Positions 30,761 through 42,179 of a stretch of DNA of 64,000 nucleotides are shown here, piece after piece. The first letter of the stretch is position 1. Every line of letters begins with the position of its first letter. Origin of the DNA: Simmondsia chinensis (lineage: Eukaryota; Streptophyta; Magnoliopsida; Caryophyllales; Simmondsiaceae); the NCBI GenBank assembly GCA_018398585.1, contig JAGTTD010000008.1, positions 28,759,208 through 28,823,207 on the forward strand, written 5' to 3'. The position numbers and the translations under genes were made by a program. The notes under the pieces are model-generated. The model was not told the origin of the DNA and made no database searches. It was given only the letters and a program-made list of their open reading frames with translations.

Positions 30761-32850
30761 TTTGCTCCCTATAAAATTGTTAGAACATAATCTTTGAGGA
30801 GTTTTAAGTCCAAGATTTGAATTCTAGAAAAATGCAACTTTCTATCGAATTTTTACTAATTGGTCAAACATATCTTTTGAGAAAATAAATAATATTTTAA
30901 GTAAAAACTTTTCAAATTATGAGCGTGTTTGGTATGGAACCAAAAATATTTTTGAATAGAAATATTAGTTGTTATTCTACTTGTAAATAAAAGTATAGAA
31001 AGAGTAATTCTCTTTGAAAGAAGAAGTAGAGGCAAAAGCTAAAGATTTTAAAACCAAATATCCCTATTGAAAATACTTCTTACAAAAGTGATTTTGCAAA
31101 TATTGTTTCTAAATTTCGCTTTCAAAGCTTAGCTAAACAAGTTCTATAAAAGAGTTCACAAACAATTGTAGATAGTTGTGTAAACGAATCGACTCTTGGA
31201 TTTACAACTAATGTTTAAAATTAATAAGGGTCTGTATTTGCTTTCAAGTCTCGAATGATTATCGAGCCAAGTTTAAGCATGTTGAAAACTTGCCGAGCTA
31301 CATTCGAATGATGAGGTACTTTACTCGTTAACATTTCTGAACATATAGATAAAGGCTTGTTAAATGTTCGACAAGGGGCTCCTCAAAAGCTTGTTAACAT
31401 TTGACATTATATTAAAAATGGTTCACTAATGATTAATTGTAACTCGAATAGCTCAACTTTTTAGCAAACTCGATGCAATAACTATCTTAACTCAACTTGA
31501 TAATCATGGCCTTTGGATCGATAAGCCTAAGTCAAGTATCAAATAAACTAATAGTTCATTTAATGGATTTTGAACTTCTGCATTGTCATCTCCTGCATTT
31601 TCAACTTCTGGATATGGTGTTGTTTAACTACCCAACATTCAACACCATATGTAAGGCCAATCTCACTATTAATTTATATTATTTTTCCTTTAAATTTGGA
31701 GGAAACTTTTTTTCGCATTGCCTATACATATAATAGTGCTTATAAATACCTAACTTAAAAATTTTCTATATCATAAAATCATATAATGGAAAAGTTATGA
31801 TTTTATGATTTGGTGGGAGCAATGTTGGGGCATTTCATGGACCGACAAAAGGAAGTAGGAAGGAAACTTTTGGCGCCACTACAATAAATAACTTGATGCT
31901 TTGAGAATCCAACTTCAAACATGTGTTAAAAAAAAAAAAAGAAAAATTTTTCAAATAACCCACAAAGCATACGAACTTTGCTTTTCTCTTATACATAAAA
32001 TTGCTGGTTATGTGCATATTATATTTGGGTTTTTCTTTTTATTGGTAAAAACTGGGTTAGTATAACCATGGAAAGTGTTAACCCTAGTTGGTTAACCCTA
32101 GCTAGATTAGTGGGTTATTCGAGAAATTTAACCTTTGAAGTCATATATTCATAACTATATACTAAATAGATTATATAATTAGTTACCTTTGAAAGCGATA
32201 CTAACTTATGTTGACTTCAATAAAAGGGGGGCACGTGGTAACCTAGCGGCAAACCTACATTAATAGAGAAAAGCAGAATAGTTTCATTTGCTTTTGAAGT
32301 TTATAGATAATATATTAGTACATTGTGGATCTAAATTGGATTAGTCCGATCCTCTACTTTATAGATAAATTGAACTAGGCTCTACAACGGATATGACATA
32401 TTATATGCTTTGATACTTTATTAAGATTCGATTCTTGTCATATCTACACTTTAACAACCAAAAAAAAATCATGATCATAAAATAAAAATCCAAGTACATA
32501 CAATCACATTTACAAGTAAAATACTTAACTGATGCCGACACACATATCCATATTTATTTAATGTATATTAAATAAGCAAAATTTGACATCTTTATACCAT
32601 TAACATACAAGATTATCTACACTGAAAAAAAAATAATGCAGTCAGGTCTCTTAAGTTAATAAATATTAAAAAAGGAAAAAAAAAACTAAAAAATGGTCAA
32701 CAACTACACAAAGTCAACGAATCTAGTTCTCTATTTGTGATCATTATTGATTCATGATTCACTCAAAGGTAAAATAAAGATTTCTTTTTAATAAGAGTAT
32801 ATACTTTGCCATGAGCTGACAAAATTTAAATAATGGATCCTTGTTTGAAG
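30761..32850. other. AT-rich intergenic DNA with a MITE-like unit
   Basis: No gene seen. 30921-31144 has weak terminal inverted repeats (below). 31210-31500 contains decayed CTCGAATGATTATCGAGCC-type units like those at 19080-19560. The remainder to the hAT element is unremarkable AT-rich sequence. Confidence 0.5.
30921..31144. mobile_element. possible MITE
   Basis: Left end GAGCGTGTTTGGTA, right end TAGCTAAACAAGTTC (complement GAACTTGTTTAGCTA), about 224 bp, non-coding. Flanking TAT on both sides is too short to be convincing. Confidence 0.35.
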
Positions 32851-33273
32851 TAGAGGTGGCCAGTGAGCCGGGCCGGGCCCAAACCTGACATTACACAGGC
32901 CGGGCCACGGGCCCCAAATATTTTAGGGTCAGGCTCGACCTGGGCCCATGAAGAGCCGTTGGGATGGGGAAGCAACGGCTCCCCCCTTGCTTTTCAATTA
33001 AAAAAAATAACAATAAAAATTTATCTATAAATACCCATCCCCCCATTCCATTTCCTCACAACAAATCTTCATCCAATTCTCTCTTCTCTCTCTACATTCA
33101 TCTACTTTCTACTTACAAGAATTGTGCACTTCTAGCTCGTAGAATCACGGTCAAGTTCGAATTTCATTGTTCACTTTGGTAATTTAGTATCAAAATTTTA
33201 TTTGTTTCGCATTTTTAACTACTTAATTTGCATTAATAGTTGCATTTTTTAAATACTAATCATTTATACTACC

Positions 33274-35698
33274 ATGGCACACAACGCATCTTCGTCTAGA
33301 GCCGGTCGTTCTAGTTCTAGCTCTTATTGACCACCTAAAGTACCTAAGAGGGGTAGAGTTGTTGAACTTGATACTGATGAACGAGCATTTTTAGAGCTAG
33401 ACCCATCACCTCCATTCACTGACACCATAGATTGGGACCTCCAACAACAATAGTATTACAACGATCAGGGTTTTTCTGAGTCGGGTGGTGGTGGTGGGGA
33501 CTCACAGACTAAAGAGGAACCCACACCCAACACCGAACCCCAGCCCGCAAGAAGTAGTACTAGTAGGCGTAGTACTAGTGGGGTATGGAAGCACTTCAAC
33601 TTAGATAGGAATAATAATAATGTGATTTGTACATTATGTGACCCACCCAAGCCCTTTAGTCATCCACCGGGTGTTGGGACAGACACTTTAACTAGACATA
33701 TAATTAGGTGCCACCCCGAACAAGACCCAGATAGAGCCCAACAATGTTTAGTATAGCAAGCGACCGGCGCGCTTGCTAACTTTAGGTTCTTCCAAGAAAC
33801 TAATAGATAGGCACTAGCTAAATATTTAATTATGTCTGAAAAGCCTTTTACCACCGGTGAAGACCCTGGTTTCGTGGAGTATCTCCAAACAGGGGTGAAC
33901 CCCGCCATCGTAAGGGTTCCTCGGAACACTGTAAAGCGGGACACGTTTAAAGCTTACAATAAGATGAAAACTACCAAAGACGGCACAAACACTCCGTCAC
34001 CGGATCCCATGAGAACTCCGAAGTTAAGCGTGCTTGGGCGAGAGTAGTACCAGGATGGGTGACCTCCTAGGAAGTTCTCACCCTCAAGTTGGGGGCACTG
34101 GGAAACAGTCTCTCTTCAGGTTAACACCCTGAAGGGGGAAGGCCGCGTACATCCGCGCCCCCCCCCCCCCCCTCCCCCGATCCTGCGTAGGCGAGAGCCC
34201 TTTAGGCACTGGGTATGTTCCTTAATAAGATGAAAACTGAGGTTTTCGAAATCCGGTGTGCCTTACTTGTGCGTAACGGCACACTGGATCAATTCCATTT
34301 TCACCATTCAAAAATGAATAATCCATTTTGCATATTTAGATTTCCCCACATTGCCGACATAATCACGGGTGCGATTATGGAGGCAGTCCGCGGGTGGGGG
34401 ATAGAGCGTCGTATTTTTAATATCACGGTCGACAACGACTAGTAATAATGCATCCGTTAAACAACTAAGTAGGCCTATGAAACCCGTGTTAGGTGGGCGA
34501 TGTTTTCATTTATGTTGCATCTGTCATATATTGCATTTAAGAGTGATGGATGGTTTAAGTCTGATAAACGCTTCTCTTTCTACCTTAAGAGATGTAACAA
34601 TAGCAATAAAATCATTCGGAACTAGAAAGCGAAGATTTAAACTTCTCTGTACGACGCATGGGTTAGAGTATAAACAATTTAAATTAGACATACCAACTAG
34701 GTGGTCATCAACCGTAAAAATGTTAGAGCGCATACTTCTATATAAGGATGTCCTAGTGGAATTTGTATAGAATACTCGTTAAGATTTAAGTAATTATAAT
34801 CTGAACGATGTACACTGGGACACGATTAATGAAATTTGTAAATTTTTTACCATTTTTAGAGACGCTACCAACTTTTTTTCCGGTTGCTATTATCCGACCA
34901 TACCACAAGCAATATCTAGATTGATTGATATTGTATCTTGGATGTCGGAAAATGAATCGAACCCCGTGTTGACTGAATCGATTAAAGCAATGAAAACCAA
35001 GTTTTATAAATATTATTCTGAACTACCCCTTACATACTGTTTTGCCACTATTTTGGATCCCCGTTGTAAACTCACGGATTTGAACTTGTTTGTCAAATAT
35101 TTTTATGAAAAATTAAAATATGAATTCAATACAGAAAAATTCATTGTGCAAGTCGATTCAGACCTACACACTTTATTTTCTCATTATTCTCAGAGATTAT
35201 CATCTGATAATCTATATGTTACTCCTACTATAGTTGGATCTTCCACATCTACTGGAAGTAGTGCACACTCGTCGATTGCGTGCAAGTTGTTGGGCCAATT
35301 AACGCCCACACAAACTTTCACGTCATGTGACGAGTTAGATTACTATATGCGGATGCTGCTAATCCAGTTTTTCCTGACACCGGCAAATCCGCAATTTGAT
35401 ATTTTAAAATGGTGGTATACAAATCAAACCCAGTATCATGTGCTTTTCCACCATGGCACGTGATATACTAATGTGTCTGGTGTCTTCAGTAGCATCAGAG
35501 TGTGCTTTTAGTCTTGGCGGCAGGTTTCTTAGAACGAAGAGGGTGAAGCTATCACCATCCAACTTGGAGATGCCCGTGTGCCTAAAGGACTGGATGCGCG
35601 CTGAGGCTAAGGGCCAAAACATAATGAGGCTGGGTTCATCGAGCGAGGATGAAGATGACCTCACTACCTATACGTCCGATGGCGGCACAACAATATGA
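33274..35698 (+). pseudogene. hAT transposase (BED zinc finger and hAT dimerisation domain)
   Basis: The frame from ATG 33274 has in-frame stops (e.g. near 33330, 33452, 33756, 33810). It encodes a Ser/Arg-rich start, a BED-type finger (VICTLCDPP ... TRHIIRCHPE), and a linker up to MKT at 33972, where a SINE is inserted. After the SINE it continues with transposase core pieces (34215-34442, 34477-34770, 34921-35463) including SATILDPRCKL-type sequence (YCFATILDPRCKLTDLN). In the frame at 35438-35698 it has the dimerisation signature ARDILMCLVSSVASECAFS ... RTKRVKLSPSNLE. Such transposases cut and paste their element as dimers. Multiple lesions make it inactive. Confidence 0.92.
33973..34223 (+). 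mobile_element. 5S-rRNA-headed SINE, copy 2, inserted in hAT transposase
   Basis: Flanked by a perfect 15-bp target duplication AATAAGATGAAAACT (33958-33972, 34224-34238). The head matches plant 5S rRNA very closely from CACCGGATCCCAT onward (GAGAACTCCGAAGTTAAGCG, GGATGGGTGACCTCCTAGG), keeping the internal A-box (about 34021-34037), intermediate element and C box (about 34052-34076). The body matches copies 1 and 3 and contains a run of about 17 C near 34164. It ends GCACTGGGTATGTTCCTT without an A tail. It is the best-preserved copy. Confidence 0.93.
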
Positions 35699-36028
35699 TT
35701 GTACTTTTAAATAGATCCTACCAACTGCTGCAGTTGTATTTGTTACATTATTTATCATTACCATTATTTATTATACATTTTATTTTATTACATATATTTA
35801 GCATTATTACTTGCGATGGATTGTATTTGGATCCTATATTATTCATCAATGAATTATTATAATTTTTGTACAAAATGAATTTGTATTTGTTTAATTTTGT
35901 ATGTTTAAAAAACCCGGGGGGGGGGGGGGACCGGGCCAACCCGGGCCTAGGCCGGGCTGAGCTCCAGAGGCCGGGGCCTAGCCCAGGTCCCCAACTAGGC
36001 CCGGCCCGTGGCCACCTCTAGTTTGAAG

Positions 36029-36095
36029 TTAGGTTTGATTTTAAAGATCACTTTTTACTCATGTAAGTAATTATGTTAAATTTGAATTCAGATTA
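36029..36095. other. spacer between hAT element and MITE-like element
   Basis: Short unassigned AT-rich spacer. The left copy of a TTCAGATTA duplication ends here (36087-36095). Confidence 0.5.
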
Positions 36096-37113
36096 GGCTC
36101 TGTTTGGTACATGAAATTGGAATTGGATTGTAGAATTGCAATTCCAATTCCAATTCTGATGGAATTGAAACTCCATTATTTGGTACATCAAAAGGAATTG
36201 GAGGTTGAAATTATAATTACATAATGGTTCAAATCATCAAGGGTTTTCAATCAATTGAGTCGGAATATTTCAAGTTTTAAATTAATTACCGTTGAATTTT
36301 GGTCGGAGCGGTTCACATTGCGTTAAAGTTATTATGGTCGGAATGATTCTCTTTGAGTTTGAGTTATTCGAGTTTTGAGTTGAATTGGTTCAGGTACCGC
36401 ATCAGATCATTTGGTGTTCAAGTTATCTCGAATTTTCAGTTAATTGGGTTAAGTCTTTTTATGATTCAGGCTACTTATGATTGGGATTGAGTTCATTTAG
36501 GTCATTTCAAACTTGAGTCGTCTAAGTTTTGGGACAAATGAGTTGTATCATTTCAAATTTTGAGTCATCTTAAGCTGAGTTTGAGATGGGTCAAGTCATT
36601 TTTGGTATGGGTCATATTAAATTTTTGGTCAATTTGCTCGGGTCATTTCTACTTCGGGTCAGCTTGTTTATATCACATTCAAATCAAAGAGTTTCGTTTC
36701 CCATATATGAGTCATCTCCAGTTTCGGATCAATCAGGTTGGGTCAGTTCAGACTTTGAGCTAAGGTGATTCCAATTATTTCAAGTTCAAGTCATTCGAAT
36801 TGGGTGATTTTGAGGTTTGGATCAAATTTTAAGTTGTCTATCTAGATTTTGAGCCATTTTGGATTTGAGTTAATTAAGTAGGGTTATTTTGATTTTTAGG
36901 TCAATGGCGTTAATGTGGAATTGCAATTCCTTACCCTCGCCCCAAAGAATTGAAAAGTATGATTTTCAGTTAAAATCAAATTCCATGAAATTGGGCAGTA
37001 GAATTGTAATTCCAATTTCAGCAGGTGAACCAAATAACCGAATTGGAATTTTGGGCCCCAATTACAGCCTCTGCCCCAATTCTAGGCTCCAATTCCATGC
37101 TCTAAACACAACC
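36096..37113. mobile_element. non-autonomous TIR element with internal degenerate repeats
   Basis: Left end GGCTCTGTTTGGTAC, right end complement GGTTGTGTTTAGAGC; both are followed inward by AATTGGAATT-type sequence. A near-perfect 9-bp duplication (TTCAGATTA / TTTAGATTA at 36087 and 37114) flanks it. The interior 36240-36900 consists of short degenerate units based on GGGTCATTT and TTTGAGTC. No transposase. The superfamily is uncertain: MULE if the 9-bp TSD is right. Confidence 0.55.
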
Positions 37114-37211
37114 TTTAGATTAACCTTCAAATATATATAGGACGTACTCATGCTAGGTTAAACTAATACTTATATCGGGTCGTATGAGTTATTTGAATGG
37201 GCAAAATATAA

Positions 37212-37550
37212 GGCCTCATTTGGTATGCAAGAAAAAAAATGTAGGAAGCAGAAATTCAAGGGAAGTACATATTTGGACTTTTACTTGATTGGCAGAAAGT
37301 TGACAGAATGTGAAAAGAAGAAATTGCTTAGTAATTTTCAATTCCTTAAAAAGCAAGAAGTAACTTGCCTAGCTCCCTAGGTAAGTTCTAATTCTTTTAT
37401 TTTTAACTAGTTTCTCCTACGAAGTTCTATTTCTCATTCCGGCAACCATATATCTTTTACCCAATTCCTAGGAAGTTGATACGAGAATTGAATTCCCAGA
37501 AAATACAACTTCCTGTAGCAATTCAATTCCTGTGGCAACCAAATGAGGAC
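37212..37550. mobile_element. Tourist-like MITE (PIF/Harbinger)
   Basis: 339 bp with terminal inverted repeats GGCCTCATTTGGTATGC and complement GTCCTCATTTGGTTGCC, flanked by TAA (37209-37211, 37551-37553), the 3-bp target preference of PIF/Harbinger elements. Non-coding. Confidence 0.75.
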
Positions 37551-37553
37551 TAA

Positions 37554-38329
37554 GAAGATCCTCTAAACTTTACAATTAACCACAATATATCCCTTGCATT
37601 TTAAATTTTGTAAAATAGTCCCTTAAACTTTACAACTAAATACAACTAGTGTTACTTCGTGCAATGCATGAAGGATACCTCTATTTTTAAATATAATTTA
37701 TATATAATCACATTAGAATTTTATTGATTTTTATAAAATATACAACATTATATAATTTGCAAAATTACGTAGTAAAGATCTTGAATTTTATTATTTATTC
37801 TTTCTAATAATCTCGAATATTAAATAATACTCACTTAAAATTGCTTATATTAGAGTTTAAAGACTTTTGATGATACTCCTTTAGATGCTTGGATTGAGGT
37901 TTGGAGGCTTTTGGGGGTGGGGATTCTAGGCAATAATATATAAAAGATACACCCTCTACACTTTTAATTTTACAAAATAGCTTTTGCACTTTATTATTAT
38001 ACATAACTCACTCCCCAAGCTTTGTTATTAAATGTAACACACCCCTTAACATTAATAAATTTGAAATTAAAAAATATATAAAATTAAAAATTTTCAAAAT
38101 AAATTATGAAAAAATAATTTTTGGAAAAATAATAATTTCTTTAAAAAAATTATTCTTAGAATTTATTTTCAAATTTTTAGTTTTGTACAATTTTCTAATT
38201 TTAAATTAATTAATCCAATTTTAAAATTTAATTTTTAAAAAAAATATTATATTTTATCCTATATTATTTTTTATAAAAATTTAAAAAATATTTTATTATT
38301 TTTTAAGTGTATAATATTATTAAGTTTTT
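37554..38329. repeat. left arm of a long inverted repeat
   Basis: Matches the complement of 43300-43895 (e.g. ACACTTTTAATTTTACAAAATAG, shared as a mirror copy). Made of sub-units around AAACTTT-ACAATTAA-ACACAAT. Interrupted by a Helitron at 37646-37947. Confidence 0.75.
37646..37947 (-). mobile_element. non-autonomous Helitron with matching empty site
   Basis: On the minus strand it starts TCTTTTATATATTATTG and ends with hairpin CTTCATGC-ATT-GCACGAAG, TAACA and CTAG. Removing it joins ATACAA to TACACC; the mirror copy of this arm near 43700 has exactly the uninterrupted form (AATACAATACACTCC on the complement). Insertion between A and T with no target duplication is the Helitron rule. Confidence 0.8.
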
Positions 38330-38519
38330 TGTCAAAAGGCAATTGAGAATCTCTTTGTTACTCAAGTTAAAAAAATAATACAAGACTTCTCAATTCGACC
38401 AAAATTTCTAAGGAAAGCAAAGGTGAACAAAAAAAAAAAATAAAATAAAATAAAAATAAAAACAAAATTTCTCAATTCAAAATCTATCTCAAGCTAATAG
38501 AAAATTTATCTTACACCAC

Positions 38520-39420
38520 ATTAGCTTCTAGATCTCCCCAGTCATCCTGTTCTGCCTTATCTCTCTCCCCTCAAAAATTCTCTTGTTCCTTTCCTTCCAG
38601 ATCATATAAATTGAAGCCAAAATGGAAGATCTTTTGAAATTTGATTCGCGTAATCTACTCATGATCTTTCGTTCAAACTAGTCAAAGCAGAGCTTGAAAT
38701 GAGTAATAAATCGACAATCGCTCCACGGACAAATATCTCGTCAAATAGCCTTCACCCATTCACATTTCAAAAATAGATGTGAGGCAGTACACCAATCCTT
38801 CTAGCATAAACTACATCTACTAGCTAGTCGGATGCCTCGAACCTGTAATCTATCTTTAGTGAGTAACCCACCAGAAGTAGCCAACCACAAGGTAAAGTTA
38901 TGTTTGGGCAAGCAAAACTTACCCCATATATATATATATATATTTATTTTAATCATGTTAAATCCAGGGGAGGGGGGTGCTCTAGTGCGGGCTCGAACCC
39001 CGGCGCTCTCACATAGGCGACCGGGAACCACACTACTAGGCTACGAGCTATTTGCTCAAAACTTACCCCATATAGTTATACCCCAATGTAGCTTTTCTCT
39101 TTTTGGGCGCGGGAATTTATAAGCTTTACCAATACTAAATTTATCATTCAAAACAAATGCTCTCAAAATCTAGTCAACGTCCCGCTTCGAGCCCGCTTTC
39201 TCATTTACTAAATCCCGTTCCTTCATCCAGTTTTTTCCAGCCAGCCGAGTCAGAAGTTTTAGCTTCCACAGATCAAATATAATGGGATTATATATATATA
39301 TTTCATGGATCCACGTAACCCATAACGAGTCCTTCTTCTCCTGAACGCTCCACATAGTTCGCAACAAATGGGCTAGATTTCAAGATTCTATTCTATACCT
39401 ATCCCACATTCATTTATGGA
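38520..39420 (-). pseudogene. LINE ORF2 C-terminal zinc-binding (zf-RVT) region
   Basis: Minus-strand pieces include KKDSLWVTWIHEIYI, then, beyond the SINE, KHNFTLWLATSGGLLTKDRL and a CSLC...CEWVKAIW-type stretch, the usual zf-RVT arrangement of plant LINEs. Broken by stops and by the SINE at 38931-39056. Confidence 0.8.
38931..39056 (-). mobile_element. tRNA-derived SINE in the LINE
   Basis: A perfect 18-bp duplication CAAAACTTACCCCATATA flanks it (38913-38930, 39057-39074). On the minus strand it has an A box (TAGCCTAGTAGTG) and an exact B box (GGTTCGAGCCC), 126 bp in all, with an (AT)n-rich 3' tail. This is a normal tRNA-type SINE, unlike the 5S-headed family. Confidence 0.9.
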
Positions 39421-39499
39421 CCAACACAATGTGTCCTAAGCCCGAGGTACAAAAGCATGGCTCTTCTTATCAGTGTTGCAACATAAAAAGCAGAAAAAA

Positions 39500-40860
39500 G
39501 TCTTTAAAGCTCTCAAATAATAGTGAGAGGGAACATAAAAATATAGCCCAAAAGGACATTATACTGACCATGATCGAATTTAGCAGCTCCCTCCTACCTG
39601 CGTAGGATAGTTTTCAATGCCGCCAACTAAGGATCCGAGTGCGAAATCTGTCACGCAACGGACCAAATTGATTGGTTTTTAGTCTTGTCCTTGAAATCAT
39701 TATACCTAGGTACTTTAGAGGAAGTGTATCAAGTCAAATACCCAAGTCATAGATTATTTGGGACCGTTCGGTCTCATGTACCCTCGAGAAGCATATTCAA
39801 CATTTTAAAAAATTCGGCCCTAGCCCTGAGGCTTTCGAAAATTGCATAAATCTCCTCCAAATGTTTGCCATAGACTCTTGGCCTCATCTAGCGAATAACA
39901 ACAAATCATCGGCAAAGATTAAATGTGTGGTTCATAATTTTTGCACTTCTGATGAAATTTATACCATTATCACTCTCAATTCCCTTCAACACCCTCGACA
40001 GGTATTCCATACATAAGATAAAGAGGTAAGGGGATATAGATCCCCCTTGAAGAAGACCTCGAGCACCTTGAAAATATCCCACAAGTTCACCATTTAATTG
40101 GATTGAGAAAAAAAGAGAAGTCACACATTGGCAAATCCACTCAACAAATCTCCCCAAGAAATTAAGGCCCACCAGAAGCTCGAATTGGAAATCCCAATTC
40201 ACCGTATCTTATGCCTTTCTAATATCGATCTTCCTAAAATATCTCGGCGACATTTGCTTCCTGTTATAATGCTTGATAATCTCTTAACCCAACAAAATGT
40301 TATCAAAATTGAGCGACCCCCCAAAAAAGCCCCTTGAGCCAAATTTGTCAATTTGCCCAAAACGTCACACAACTGATTCTAAATGATTTTCAAGATAATT
40401 TTATATATCAAATTACAACAAGATATAGGCCTATACTCCTCCACAACCTGGAGGTTATCATCCGTGGGATTCAAAATAAGGTAGTAGCATTCAAGCTTTT
40501 CAGTAATTTTCCTTTATAAAAGAAGTCAATGACGGCTTAGGTTATGTCATTGCCTAAAATATCCCACGAGGCACGAAAATATTTAGCTCGAAAACCATCG
40601 GGCCTGGGAGCTTTTGAGATCGGGATGGACCAAACTGCATTCTTCACTTCCTCTGGAGATACTGATCGAGTCAACCAAAGAACATCATAGGCCTCGGCAC
40701 ACAGTCCACAACTCAATGAATTTATATCAATAGAACCTTCTCTAGGGACACTAGTACCCAATAGCTCGCAATAAAAATCTAGGAGCACGTTTTTTACTCC
40801 ATTTGGATCATCCACTCGCACTCCATCATCGTTCATGATCGACCATATAGCATTATGTTT
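39500..40860 (-). pseudogene. LINE ORF2 reverse transcriptase
   Basis: 40836-40537 reads NAVWSIPISKAPRPDGFRAKYF (RT block 1, A-G-P-D-G-F degraded to APRPDGF), and 40202-39906 reads GARGLLQGGSISPYLFILCMEYLSRVL, the RT palm block before the YADD site. The Y-A-D-D itself is not preserved in a clear frame (KIMNHTFNLCR follows). Inactive. Confidence 0.88.
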
Positions 40861-41199
40861 CCCCTAAGCTTTGATCCATGAGTGAAAATATTTCGCGCTC
40901 AAGTCGTCCATATTTAAATGTTGAATCTTGGCCCTTTGTTGAAGACATTCCTACTCTACCTAACATAATCTTCGTAGATCCTTGTTTGTATTGTAAATTT
41001 GTCTAACAAGCTTGCCCCGACCCTCTGAGTCTGCCTGAACTTATAGAGAAAGTATAGCTTCCCTCACCTAGGAAACTTTAGCAGCTATCCTCCCTGAAAA
41101 ACAAGACTAGAAAGCAAGTAGAGCTTTCTTTACCAATCCGAGTTTAGACTTAACCACATAAGAAGGGGTACTACGAATTTGAGTATTCCATGCCACTCA

Positions 41200-41990
41200 A
41201 ACCTCCTTAGAAAAACCATCCATCTCGCACAACAAATTTCTCATTTTGAAACTTCTAACAAAGCCTATATGCAATTGTTTCCCCCTTGTAACAAGGGGAA
41301 AATGATCAGAGATGTCTAGAGGAAACACCAAAACTTCTCAATCAATCGTATGCACTATACAATTACCAAAAGATTTGTCAATGCGGGAGCGGATACAGTT
41401 TTTCCCCTCCTGTTGATTAGACCATGTAAAGAAGTTTCCCAATCGCCGTAAATAAGATAGCCCCAAAATTTTCATACACATTCTAAGAGCCTGAGTTTCA
41501 CTAAGTGCCCCGCCCTCTCGATCTTCACTACTAGAAATAGCACTGAAATCCCCAACAACTATCCAAGGTACACGATCCGTGTGAACAACATCAAGGGCAG
41601 CTCATACTTCGCACTATTCATCCATCTTGTTCAAACCATAACAGAATGATATAAGTACATCTCCGCATGTCGGCGTCTCCTTGAAATTCGCAGCTACAAG
41701 AATCATTTGGAAATGAACTCGAAGAACTCGCAGTATAACATAACAGTCATCCCAAAAAACCCAAATTCTTCTCCTACGACTTGATTCATCGTTACTAAAC
41801 AAATTCAAATCTTTAAAATACCTCTTCTTAATTTCATCAGCTTTATTAATCTTTATTTGGATTTCTAAGATAGCAAAAATTCATATATGATGCTGACACA
41901 TAAAACAATGAACTTCTACAGCTTTCAAACATTTACTCATACCTCTCACATTCCGTGATCTGATCATTATGTGATAAAAGGAAAAACATC
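41200..41990 (-). pseudogene. LINE ORF2 endonuclease
   Basis: The minus strand near 41970 begins MIRSRNVRGMSKCLKAVEVH, matching the start of plant LINE endonucleases (N-V-R-G), followed by RRRRIWVFWDDCYV near 41770 and a later DRVPWIVVGDFSAIS-type stretch near 41550 (N-A-I changed). Frameshifts throughout. Confidence 0.82.
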
Positions 41991-42179
41991 ACTACCACCG
42001 ACAGACAATACCCATCTCATCTATTTCTTCACCGATAACTGCAAATTTGTTGCTTGATTGAACTAATGGCAAAGAAGAGGAAGCAATCTGCTTCCTTCTA
42101 GATCCAACCACATGCCAATCCTCATTTTTGTTGCAGGCTACCAAACCATTTCCCTTAGTCGAGCATTGTCAACAGACTT

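Larger units (their letters stand above)
32851..36020 (+). mobile_element. hAT superfamily DNA transposon, inactivated
   Basis: Terminal inverted repeats TAGAGGTGGCCA (32851) and TGGCCACCTCTA (ends 36020), and a perfect 8-bp target duplication GTTTGAAG (32843-32850, 36021-36028). Subterminal regions are GC-rich with GGGCCGGGCCC-type repeats. The interior encodes a hAT transposase broken by stops and by a 5S-headed SINE. 3170 bp in total, about 2.9 kb without the SINE. Confidence 0.96.

Noticed and set aside
33990..34085. A 5S rRNA gene
   Set aside because: The 5' end of 5S rRNA is missing or diverged, the sequence is fused to a SINE body, and a 15-bp target duplication surrounds the whole unit.
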